DNA from: Clostridia bacterium
Lineage (GTDB): Bacteria; Bacillota; Clostridia; Oscillospirales; Acutalibacteraceae
DNA: 12,599 bases
Reading direction: 5' to 3'
NCBI GenBank assembly: GCA_900768075.1
Contig: CAAGBN010000047.1
Location: 1 to 12,599, forward strand
Positions 1 through 5,374 of the stretch are shown one piece after another (position 1 is the first letter of the stretch; the number at the start of each line of letters is the position of its first letter). The notes under the pieces were generated by a model. It did not search any database. It saw only the letters and a program-made list of their open reading frames with translations, and was not told the DNA's origin. The position numbers and the translations under genes were made by a program.

Positions 1-85
1 CTCGGCCTGCGGGCCTCGGTCATTCGCGGCTCTCGATGTCCACCGGACATCGATTCACTACCGCTCCTACTTCGAATCCCCACAA
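1..85. repeat. Cut palindromic repeat element at the window edge
   Basis: There is no gene here. A perfect 9-bp inverted repeat, TCGATGTCC (33-41) and GGACATCGA (45-53), closes an ACC loop. GCGG (27-30) and CCGC (60-63) can close around it, and a GC-rich imperfect palindrome (GGCC...GGCC, 4-15) lies at the edge and probably continues outside. Bases 71-81 read TTCGAATCCCC, which matches a tRNA T-arm end, but no tRNA can be folded around it. It looks like the end of a non-coding repeat lying downstream of the tRNA-Lys terminator. The full unit cannot be seen. Confidence 0.45.
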
Positions 86-103
86 AGTTTAATATGCAAA
101 ATG

Positions 104-131
104 AAAAAGCACCTACTTTTCAGTAAGTGCT
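104..131 (-). terminator. Rho-independent terminator of tRNA-Lys
   Basis: Read on the minus strand, AGCACTTAC and GTAGGTGCT (108-116 with 123-131; one T-G pair) form a 9-bp stem with a 6-nt loop, followed by a run of five T (104-108 on the plus strand as A). It lies 7 nt after the encoded CCA of the tRNA. Confidence 0.8.
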
Positions 132-138
132 CTTCTGC

Positions 139-214
139 TGGTGACTCACCGGGGATTCGAACCCCGGACACCTTGATTAAAAGTCAAGTGCTCTGCCAAC
201 TGAGCTAGTGAATC
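139..214 (-). tRNA. tRNA-Lys (anticodon UUU), CCA encoded
   Basis: The minus strand folds as a full cloverleaf. The acceptor stem is GATTCAC (208-214) with GTGAGTC (143-149). The D stem is GCTC/GAGC. The anticodon stem CTTGA/TCAAG holds the loop CTTTTAA, with anticodon UUU at 179-181. The T stem CGGGG/CCCCG holds the loop TTCGAAT. The discriminator is A (142) and the CCA end is genome-encoded (139-141). It decodes AAA and AAG lysine codons. It is a single transcription unit with its own promoter and terminator. Its wobble U34 is a classic substrate of MnmA, which is encoded later in this window. Confidence 0.97.
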
Positions 215-232
215 ATCTTCGACAGCTTTTAT

Positions 233-261
233 ATTTTACTCGAAAGAGCCCTAAATGTCAA
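233..261 (-). promoter_or_regulatory. Sigma-A promoter of tRNA-Lys
   Basis: On the minus strand, TTGACA (256-261) and TAAAAT (233-238) are separated by 17 bp. Transcription would start near 226, about 12 nt before the mature tRNA 5' end. Confidence 0.85.
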
Positions 262-360
262 TAGTTTTATGAGATTTTTTTGCTATTTTGTCCCATTTGT
301 TATTTTTAACCTAAAACTAACTTTTATACTCATAAAAAATATCATATATGTTAATAATTG

Positions 361-389
361 TTGCAATAAAAAACAATGTGTGATAAAAT
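361..389 (+). promoter_or_regulatory. Promoter of apgM
   Basis: TTGCAA (361-366) and TAAAAT (384-389) lie 17 bp apart, with an extended -10 TG at 381-382. The predicted start near 396 leaves a leader of about 36 nt before the apgM start codon. Confidence 0.65.
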
Positions 390-431
390 TACAGTATATT
401 ACAAATTGCGACTATGAAAGGATTGATATAT

Positions 432-1637
432 ATGAAATATGTTGTAGTTTTATATGACGGTATGGCTGATTATCCCGTACCTGCTCTTGAGGGCAAAACT
501 CCTATGATGTGTGCAAAGAAGCCTCTTTTTGATTCCCTTGCTGCAAAGTCAGAGGTGGGTCTTGTAAAGACTGTACACGATACACTTAAGCCCGGCAGTG
601 ACGTTGCAAATATGAGCGTTATGGGCTTTGATCCTATGAAGTACTACACAGGCCGTTCACCTCTTGAGGCTGTCAGCATCGGTGTAAAGCTTGATGATGC
701 AGATGTAACTCTCAGATGTAATATTGTCACTCTCTCTGATGAAGCAAACTACGAAGACAAAACTATGGTTGACTATTCTGCAGGTGACATCTCCTCAGAG
801 GAAGCTGCTGAGCTTATCAAGAGTGTTCAGGAGGCTTTCGGCAACGATATCTATACATATTATAGCGGTGTCAGCTACCGTCACTGTCTCGTTGTACGCG
901 AGGGAACAACCGATTTAGGAAATATGACTCCGCCCCACGATATCAGTGGCAGGGTAGTAGGCGAGTATCTTAGCACCCACGAAAATGCAAAAGAGCTCAT
1001 CGCTATGATGAAAAAGAGCTATGATGTTCTTAAGGATCATCCTGTTAACCTTAAGAGAATTGCTGAGGGCAAGAGACCCGGTAACTCAATTTGGCTCTGG
1101 GGTGAGGGTAATAAGCCTATTCTTCCCACATTTGAAAGTCTTTACGGCATCAAGGGCAGTGTAATTTCTGCTGTTGACCTTCTTAAAGGCATAGGCCTTA
1201 GTGCTGCTATGAGCGTACCCGAGGTTGAGGGCGCTACAGGCTATATTGATACAAACTTTGAGGGTAAGGCTGAATGTGCTCTTAAGGAGCTTAAAAACAA
1301 CGATCTTGTTTATATCCATATCGAAGCTCCTGACGAGTGCGGTCACAGAGATGAACCTGAAAACAAGGTGCGTGCAATAGAGCTTATTGACGAAAGAGTG
1401 CTTTCAATTCTTCTTGAGGGTCTTGAAAAGTATGAGGATTATAAGATTATGATTCTTCCTGATCATCCCACACCTATTGTTACAAAGACTCATGCAAGAG
1501 ATCCCGTGCCCTATATGATTTATCATAAGAGTCAGCCTAAAGCAGGCGTAGAAACAATCAATGAGGAAACAGCCAAGGCAACAGGCAACTTCATTGAAAA
1601 CGGCGCAACAATAATGAGAAAGTTTATCGAAGAATAA
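432..1637 (+). CDS. apgM: Cofactor-independent phosphoglycerate mutase, archaeal type (or proposed homoserine kinase)
   Basis: This is a 401-residue alkaline-phosphatase-superfamily metalloenzyme. It either interconverts 3- and 2-phosphoglycerate or, as proposed for a bacterial subclade, phosphorylates homoserine in threonine synthesis. Visible motifs are the metal-binding N-terminus VVVLYDGMADYP (D9), the nucleophile region GSDVANMSVMGFDP (S62), IEAPDECGHR (D301, H305), LPDHPTP (D344, H345) and THARDPVP (H354). The length fits the ApgM family (about 400 residues) and not the 510-residue GpmI type. The start at 432 is preferred over an in-frame ATG at 414 because GAAAGGA (416-422) sits at RBS distance from 432 and the protein then begins directly at the conserved strand. 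It is monocistronic between its own promoter and terminator. The superfamily call is firm; the substrate cannot be settled here because no threonine-pathway or glycolytic neighbour is present. Confidence 0.92.
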   Translation: MKYVVVLYDGMADYPVPALEGKTPMMCAKKPLFDSLAAKSEVGLVKTVHDTLKPGSDVANMSVMGFDPMKYYTGRSPLEAVSIGVKLDDADVTLRCNIVTLSDEANYEDKTMVDYSAGDISSEEAAELIKSVQEAFGNDIYTYYSGVSYRHCLVVREGTTDLGNMTPPHDISGRVVGEYLSTHENAKELIAMMKKSYDVLKDHPVNLKRIAEGKRPGNSIWLWGEGNKPILPTFESLYGIKGSVISAVDLLKGIGLSAAMSVPEVEGATGYIDTNFEGKAECALKELKNNDLVYIHIEAPDECGHRDEPENKVRAIELIDERVLSILLEGLEKYEDYKIMILPDHPTPIVTKTHARDPVPYMIYHKSQPKAGVETINEETAKATGNFIENGATIMRKFIEE

Positions 1638-1645
1638 TTTTCTTT

Positions 1646-1680
1646 GCAGGAACTGTATTAGTACAGTTCCTGCTTTTTTT
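1646..1680 (+). terminator. Rho-independent terminator of apgM
   Basis: A perfect 12-bp stem, GCAGGAACTGTA (1646-1657) and TACAGTTCCTGC (1662-1673), closes a TTAG loop and is followed by seven T. It starts 8 nt after the apgM stop codon. Confidence 0.93.
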
Positions 1681-1701
1681 AGTTTGTACTGAAGGTGGGA
1701 T

Positions 1702-1780
1702 GGGGCTCCACGAAATCGCGAAGCGATTTTAAAGGATGCGAAGCATCCTTGTGCCGAACACAGTTCGGCAGTGGAGCCCC
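1702..1780 (+). repeat. Three-armed palindromic repeat, copy 1
   Basis: This 79-bp element has an outer stem GGGGCTCCAC (1702-1711) with GTGGAGCCCC (1771-1780). The outer stem encloses three back-to-back hairpins with 3-nt loops. Arm 1 is AAATCGC-GAA-GCGATTT (1713-1729), arm 2 is AAGGATGC-GAA-GCATCCTT (1732-1750), and arm 3 is TGCCGAAC-ACA-GTTCGGCA (1752-1770). Nearly every base is paired, which gives a four-way-junction cloverleaf in DNA or RNA. A second copy lies inverted at 5268-5350, with changes on both sides of the stems. The left flank (TTTAGT, then GGTGGGA) is also partly shared with that copy, so the full unit may begin near 1678. No open frame explains it. The element family is not one I can name. 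Confidence 0.85.
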
Positions 1781-1852
1781 CTTTGCAGAGACTTTCTGCC
1801 TATTTGTAATATTATACCAAAAAGTCATTGTGTATTTTGTATAAAAATTGAA

Positions 1853-1881
1853 TTGACAGTTAAAAAGTTTTGTAATATAAT
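1853..1881 (+). promoter_or_regulatory. Consensus sigma-A promoter of the zinc-ribbon gene
   Basis: TTGACA (1853-1858) and TATAAT (1876-1881) both match consensus, with an exact 17-bp spacer. Transcription would start near 1888, implying a leader of about 125 nt. A promoter this strong suggests an abundantly transcribed message. Confidence 0.88.
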
Positions 1882-1888
1882 TGTGATT

Positions 1889-2014
1889 ACAATTATAAGT
1901 GTACGTATAAGTACATTTAGAGAGATATGCCCGATAGCTTAAAGAAGAGCGTTGATTACAAAGGGCCGGTGCAATTCCGACAGGGGCAATTTAAATCAAG
2001 AGAGGTAAAAAACC
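1889..2014 (+). promoter_or_regulatory. Long, possibly structured 5' leader
   Basis: The leader is about 125 nt between the predicted start site and the zinc-ribbon ATG. A small hairpin TGTAC-GTATAA-GTACA spans 1900-1915. TGCCC (1928-1932) can pair with GGGCA (1984-1988), and part of it alternatively with GGGC (1963-1966). CGG/CCG flank a TGCAATT loop (1967-1979). The stretch CCGGTGCAATTCCGACAG resembles a piece of the cobalamin riboswitch core, but the required CCACTG-type box is missing. A regulatory role is inferred only from length and alternative pairings. Confidence 0.35.
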
Positions 2015-2296
2015 ATGTACGAAGACAAAACACTCAAATGTAAGGAATGCGGGGCAGACTTTGTATTCACCGCTGGTGAACAGGAATTCTACGCTGAAAA
2101 GGGCTTCCAGAATGAGCCTCAGCGTTGCAGAGATTGCCGTAACGCTCGCAAGAATGCAGCAAGACCTGCTCGTGAGACATTCACAGCAACATGCGCAGGC
2201 TGCGGTGGCGAAGCTATCGTTCCTTTCAAGCCTACAGAGGGCAGAGATGTTTTCTGCAACGAATGTTTTGCAAAAATGAAAGAAGAAAACGCATAA
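2015..2296 (+). CDS. Small double zinc-ribbon protein
   Basis: This 93-residue cytoplasmic protein has four CxxC knuckles that make two zinc ribbons: C9/C12 with C38/C41, and C60/C63 with C81/C84. The first half (DKTLKCKECGADFVF, GEQEFYAEKGF, PQRCRDCR) matches the zinc-ribbon domain family zf-trcl common in Clostridia. The second half has the CxxC-x17-CxxC layout seen in related small proteins. A basic linker (about residues 42-53) joins them. Zinc binding is well supported. The biological role is unknown for the family; nucleic-acid or ribosome association is only a guess. AGAGAGG (2000-2006) is the ribosome site. The gene stands alone, with a consensus promoter upstream and a terminator after it. 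Confidence 0.9.
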   Translation: MYEDKTLKCKECGADFVFTAGEQEFYAEKGFQNEPQRCRDCRNARKNAARPARETFTATCAGCGGEAIVPFKPTEGRDVFCNECFAKMKEENA

Positions 2297-2323
2297 GTTA
2301 ATTTTATAAATAATGTGTGTTAT

Positions 2324-2354
2324 GTCGGGAAAGAAATTTCCCGGCTTTTCTTTT
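2324..2354 (+). terminator. Terminator of the zinc-ribbon gene
   Basis: GTCGGGAAA (2324-2332) pairs with TTTCCCGGC (2337-2345), with one T-G pair, around a GAAA tetraloop. TTTTCTTTT follows. Confidence 0.88.
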
Positions 2355-2427
2355 GTTGATAATCACCAAACACTTTATGCTAAAATGACAGATATAAACA
2401 AAGATTTCAGATAAATATAATTCAGCA

Positions 2428-2456
2428 TTGCAAAATTATGTAAATAAGAGTAAAAT
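2428..2456 (+). promoter_or_regulatory. Probable promoter of the glycoside-hydrolase-like gene
   Basis: TTGCAA (2428-2433) and TAAAAT (2451-2456) are 17 bp apart. The predicted start near 2463 gives a short leader that still contains the AAAGGAG ribosome site. Confidence 0.55.
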
Positions 2457-2488
2457 GACTATAACTATTGAAAAAGGAGAGTTTTTTT

Positions 2489-3793
2489 ATGAAAACTAAT
2501 TTTTTACTGAGAATAGTAGGTCTTATACTTGCTATTATCACACCTGTTGTTACAATTTTATGTACTGACATAACAGTACCTTTTGACAAGGAAGAAATCG
2601 AAGTAGCAACAGAAAAAGCAGGCGGCTTTATCAAGGGCGTTTGTCATGCTGATCCTGATTATGAGCTTATCAAGGATGCAAATATCGGTTGGTTCCGCGA
2701 TGATATTCCTTTCCCTTATGATAAAGACGGCAATCTCAGCCAGAGCTATCTCAGTTGGAAAGAATATGCAAAAGGTTATGTTGATGAGGGTATCAAGATC
2801 TTCGGTGTAACACCTTATCCTGCTGACTATATTGAGTACGGTCTTGATCCGAGAGATCCTGCGAGCAGAGAAGGTATTCAGGAAATTGCACGTTTCTATA
2901 TGAATGATCTGAGAGATATCGTAGGTGCTTTCCAGATCACCAACGAAATGGGTGTTGACCGTTTTACATATCCTCTTGAAATGGATGAGGCTGCCGAGTT
3001 TATCGGTATGCAGCTTGAAGCAATGGCTCCTATCAAGGGTGACATTCTTATCGGTTACAACCTTACCGCTCAGTCACTTATTCCCAAGGTGCTTCCTCTT
3101 ATGATGCGTGATTATCATGAATATTGTGACTATGTAGGTATGGACATATATCTTGGTTGCTTTGAGCCTGTGCTTAAGAATGCAGATCAGTTTGTAACAG
3201 TTCTCAAGCTCATTAGACTTCTTACAGGTAAGCCCGTAATTCTTTGCGAGTTCGGTTATATCGGTCTCGGCGAGCCTAAGAGCAATAAGGAAAAGAAAGC
3301 AATTCTTAAGGAATACGGATATAATTCAGAGTGGGCTGCTAAAAGAGACATTGATAATTTTATCAACAACCTGCCTGAAGAGCTCAGAAATGAGTTTGAC
3401 AGATATGCAGATGAAACTCCCGAAATGAGAGCAAGCCGTATGTTTGACGGTGAATTCTCAAACCACTTATACCGTGAGCTTCAGGATGGCTTCGGCGTAT
3501 ACGGTTTCCCCCATACTCCCGAGGGCCAGGCTAATTTCTTCAGATACGTAATTCCGAGAGTTCGCAGTCTCGATTTTGTAATCGGTACAATCGTTTATTG
3601 CTGGTCAGACAGCGGTGCTTGTTATGTTTGCGGTCAGACAGATTGTCCCGTTGAAACAAAGTGGGGTCTTGTAGACGGTGAGGGTAATCCAAAGCCTGCA
3701 TACTATGCAGTAAAAGATGCTTTTTCAGATGTAAAGGAATATGAATTCGAAATCTGCGATAAGCGTTTCGAAATCAGCATTTCAAAGAAATAA
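2489..3793 (+). CDS. Membrane-anchored or secreted glycoside-hydrolase-like TIM-barrel protein
   Basis: This 434-residue protein starts with a hydrophobic segment (about 5-24) that serves as a signal peptide or anchor; no lipobox is visible. The rest resembles clan GH-A hydrolases. FQITNEMG (E153) looks like the acid/base after strand 4, KPVILCEFGYIG (E254) like the nucleophile on strand 7, and GTIVYCWSD (about 366-374) like strand 8 with its tryptophan. The tail KWGLVDGEGNPKPAYYAVKDAF is typical of GH2/GH5-like barrels. Function is presumably glycan hydrolysis at the cell surface; family and substrate are not assignable by eye, and no carbohydrate-binding or sortase motif is visible. C378, C381 and C386 cluster in the last loop, which is unusual for an exported Firmicute protein. 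GGAG (2476-2479), 9 nt before the ATG at 2489, decides the start over an upstream in-frame TTG at 2468. It has no transport or sugar-uptake neighbours. Confidence 0.8.
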   Translation: MKTNFLLRIVGLILAIITPVVTILCTDITVPFDKEEIEVATEKAGGFIKGVCHADPDYELIKDANIGWFRDDIPFPYDKDGNLSQSYLSWKEYAKGYVDEGIKIFGVTPYPADYIEYGLDPRDPASREGIQEIARFYMNDLRDIVGAFQITNEMGVDRFTYPLEMDEAAEFIGMQLEAMAPIKGDILIGYNLTAQSLIPKVLPLMMRDYHEYCDYVGMDIYLGCFEPVLKNADQFVTVLKLIRLLTGKPVILCEFGYIGLGEPKSNKEKKAILKEYGYNSEWAAKRDIDNFINNLPEELRNEFDRYADETPEMRASRMFDGEFSNHLYRELQDGFGVYGFPHTPEGQANFFRYVIPRVRSLDFVIGTIVYCWSDSGACYVCGQTDCPVETKWGLVDGEGNPKPAYYAVKDAFSDVKEYEFEICDKRFEISISKK

Positions 3794-3803
3794 GCTTAAT
3801 AAA

Positions 3804-3843
3804 TTAAAAACTCAGCAAGTTTAACTTGCTGAGTTTATTTTTT
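3804..3843. terminator. Bidirectional terminator between convergent genes
   Basis: A 13-bp perfect stem, AAACTCAGCAAGT (3808-3820) and ACTTGCTGAGTTT (3824-3836), closes a TTA loop. T-runs lie on both sides: ATTTTTTT to the right for the hydrolase gene, and AAAAA at its left edge (T on the minus strand) for mnmA. It serves both converging transcripts. Confidence 0.92.
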
Positions 3844-4886
3844 TATTGTATTTCTCCGCCACCGACAACAGTATCGTCATTGTAAAATACCACTGCCTGC
3901 CCCTTGGTTATAGCTCTCTGAGGCTCGTCAAAAATCACGGAGATTGTGTCTTCGTCAAGTTGTGTCACTGTTGCCCATTGAGCTTCGTGACGGTATCGCA
4001 CCTTAGCCTTGACCCTCATAGGCTCGGTAATTGAGGAGACGCTTATAAGGTTGATGTTTCTAGCTGTGAGCTCCTTTGAAAAAAGCTCTTCATTATCACA
4101 CAGTGTAACAGTGTTGTTTTCGGGATCAATATTTTTAACAAAAGCAGGTTTGCCTAAAGCGATGCCGAGACCTTTGCGCTGACCTACGGTGTAGTGAATG
4201 ATTCCCTGATGCTCACCGAGAATTTTTCCTTGAGTATCAATAAAGCTTCCCTTGGGATAAGTTTTATTCAAGCTGGTTTCGATGAATGATGCATAGTCTC
4301 CGTCGGGAATGAAGCAAATATCCTGACTGTCACGCTTTTTTGCATTAATAAGATTAAGCTTTTCTGCCATTTTGCGGACAGAGTCTTTAGTCATATCACC
4401 AAGAGGGAAAATTGTATGTGCAAGCTGATGCTGAGTGAGAGTATAGAGGAAATAGCTCTGGTCCTTCTTTTCATCAAGACCTTTTTTCAGAAGATACCTG
4501 CCTGTACCCTCGTCGAAATCAATTCTTGCATAGTGTCCTGTTGCTATAAAATCAAAGCCCATTTCAAGAGCCTTTTCAAGCATAGAGCCGAATTTCAGAT
4601 GCTTGTTGCAGACAATGCAGGGATTGGGGGTGCCACCACACTCATAGGTGGAAATAAAGTTACCGATGACATTTTCTGAAAAGTCTTTTCTTAAATCAAA
4701 AACGTGAAAAGGGACGTCTGCTTTTTCGGCAGCTTTTTCAGCGTCGCTGACATCTAAAAGAGTGCTCTTGTCAGGGCAAAAGAGGCAGTTGACACCTGCT
4801 ATGTCATAGCCAAGGTCTTTGAGGATATGAACAGACAGAGTGCTGTCAACACCACCGCTCATACCTACGAGAACTTTCTTTTTCAA
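3843..4886 (-). CDS. mnmA: tRNA-specific 2-thiouridylase MnmA
   Basis: This cytoplasmic enzyme activates U34 of tRNA-Lys, -Glu and -Gln with ATP and transfers persulfide sulfur to make 2-thiouridine. The 347-residue product has the PP-loop VGMSGGVDS (7-15), the catalytic cysteine in TPNPCIVCN (C90), the second redox cysteine in SQDICFIPDGDY (C191), the RKGLGIALGKPAFV region (238-250) and a C-terminal beta-barrel. Length and domain order fit the family. The start is TTG at 4886-4884: AAAGGAGGT lies just upstream on the minus strand, and the apparent in-frame extension to 4946 runs back through the promoter. An extra CLFC (34-37) sits after the first strand. It is monocistronic with its own promoter and shares a terminator with the converging hydrolase gene. 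Confidence 0.97.
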   Translation of the reverse strand: MKKKVLVGMSGGVDSTLSVHILKDLGYDIAGVNCLFCPDKSTLLDVSDAEKAAEKADVPFHVFDLRKDFSENVIGNFISTYECGGTPNPCIVCNKHLKFGSMLEKALEMGFDFIATGHYARIDFDEGTGRYLLKKGLDEKKDQSYFLYTLTQHQLAHTIFPLGDMTKDSVRKMAEKLNLINAKKRDSQDICFIPDGDYASFIETSLNKTYPKGSFIDTQGKILGEHQGIIHYTVGQRKGLGIALGKPAFVKNIDPENNTVTLCDNEELFSKELTARNINLISVSSITEPMRVKAKVRYRHEAQWATVTQLDEDTISVIFDEPQRAITKGQAVVFYNDDTVVGGGEIQ

Positions 4887-4917
4887 ATAGGGCACCTCCT
4901 TTTGGTTTCTGACTTTG

Positions 4918-4946
4918 ATTTTAGCATATATGTGTGGGATAGTCAA
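4918..4946 (-). promoter_or_regulatory. Promoter of mnmA
   Basis: On the minus strand, TTGACT (4941-4946) and TAAAAT (4918-4923) are 17 bp apart. Transcription should start near 4911, giving a leader of about 25 nt that carries the AAAGGAGGT site and confirming the TTG start. Confidence 0.85.
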
Positions 4947-4947
4947 T

Positions 4948-4974
4948 AAAAAGCGGCAAGGAAAACCTTGCCGT
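4948..4974 (-). terminator. Terminator-like hairpin upstream of mnmA; first copy of a 22-bp repeat
   Basis: CGGCAAGG (4954-4961) pairs with CCTTGCCG (4966-4973) around an AAAA loop. On the minus strand it is followed by five T (4952-4948). It can stop leftward transcripts coming from the VanR/VanS-like operon before the mnmA promoter. Positions 4953-4974 recur identically at 5221-5242, where no T-run follows. Confidence 0.7.
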
Positions 4975-5000
4975 TAGACTGTCGATAAAGGCACAAGAGC

Positions 5001-5103
5001 GTGCAAAAGTTATAAAGCAAGAAACATGAATAACTATTAATGATAAATAGTTAAATGTAGTTCAGCTACATAGCATCGAGCTATGTAGCTGAAACTTTTG
5101 CAC
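5001..5103. repeat. Nested inverted repeats forming a three-way junction
   Basis: An outer 11-bp inverted repeat, GTGCAAAAGTT (5001-5011) and AACTTTTGCAC (5093-5103), encloses two hairpins. One is TAACTATT/AATAGTTA (5031-5038, 5046-5053). The other is a perfect 14-bp stem TTCAGCTACATAGC/GCTATGTAGCTGAA (5061-5074, 5080-5093) with loop ATCGA. No plausible gene overlaps it. It is part of a gene-free stretch of about 490 bp between mnmA and the VanS-like kinase. Confidence 0.75.
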
Positions 5104-5104
5104 T

Positions 5105-5163
5105 TGCTGTTTTTTCGCACTCTCGCGGTACCAACGTACAGCTTCGAAGCGAAGAAAACAGCA
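5105..5163. repeat. Long imperfect hairpin with branched loop
   Basis: TGCTGTTTTTTCGC (5105-5118) pairs with GCGAAGAAAACAGCA (5149-5163), with one bulged base. The 30-nt loop contains GTAC-CAAC-GTAC (5128-5139), and GCTTCGAAGC (5141-5150) is a self-complementary decamer. It joins directly to the neighbouring inverted repeats. Confidence 0.6.
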
Positions 5164-5188
5164 TCTTGCACTATTCTCGAAAGTCAAA

Positions 5189-5241
5189 CAGCTTGTCGAA
5201 AAGTATTTTTCGACAAGCTGGCGGCAAGGAAAACCTTGCCG
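5189..5241. repeat. Perfect 14-bp hairpin followed by the second 22-bp repeat copy
   Basis: CAGCTTGTCGAAAA (5189-5202) and TTTTCGACAAGCTG (5207-5220) form a perfect stem with a GTAT loop. Directly after it, CGGCAAGG-AAAA-CCTTGCCG (5222-5241) repeats the hairpin at 4954-4973 exactly. A further small hairpin TGTAG-TCG-CTACA lies at 5245-5257. None is followed by a T-run on the minus strand, so simple terminators do not explain them. Confidence 0.75.
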
Positions 5242-5267
5242 TGTTGTAGTCGCTACAGGAAACAGCA

Positions 5268-5350
5268 GGCGGCTCCACTGCCGAAGCGCAGCTTCGGTGC
5301 GTGAGTGCTTCGCACTCACGAAATCCGCGAAGCGGATTTGTGGAGCCGCC
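5268..5350 (-). repeat. Three-armed palindromic repeat, copy 2 (inverted)
   Basis: This 83-bp element has the same architecture as 1702-1780 but the opposite orientation. The outer stem is GGCGGCTCCAC (5268-5278) with GTGGAGCCGCC (5340-5350). The three triloop arms are CCGAAGC-GCA-GCTTCGG (5281-5297), CGTGAGTGC-TTC-GCACTCACG (5300-5320) and AAATCCGC-GAA-GCGGATTT (5321-5339). Compared with copy 1, the end arms keep their sequence type with paired insertions, while the middle arm is entirely different yet perfectly paired. It lies 24 bp beyond the kinase stop codon, within that operon's 3' trailer. Confidence 0.85.
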
Positions 5351-5374
5351 CTCCAACCTCTGCCTCAGACTAAA

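Noticed and set aside
60..85. A second tRNA ending at TTCGAATCCCC
   Set aside because: No matching T stem, anticodon arm or acceptor stem can be folded around it on either strand.
1736..1942. A 68-codon open frame on the plus strand
   Set aside because: It starts inside the three-armed repeat and runs through a consensus promoter; no ribosome site or domain.
1961..1990. Cobalamin riboswitch
   Set aside because: Only a short GGTGCAATTCC-like core is present; the CCACTG box and supporting stems are missing, and the downstream gene has no link to cobalamin.
4887..4946. Upstream start for MnmA giving a 20-residue extension
   Set aside because: The extension overlaps the TTGACT-17-TAAAAT promoter, and the AAAGGAGGT site points to the TTG at 4886.
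4953..5242. CRISPR array
   Set aside because: Repeats are individual palindromes of different sequence with only one unit present twice; there is no regular repeat-spacer pattern and no cas gene.
5062..5356. Several small open frames in the palindrome cluster
   Set aside because: They run across perfect inverted repeats on both strands and their translations mirror the palindromes; none has a ribosome site.
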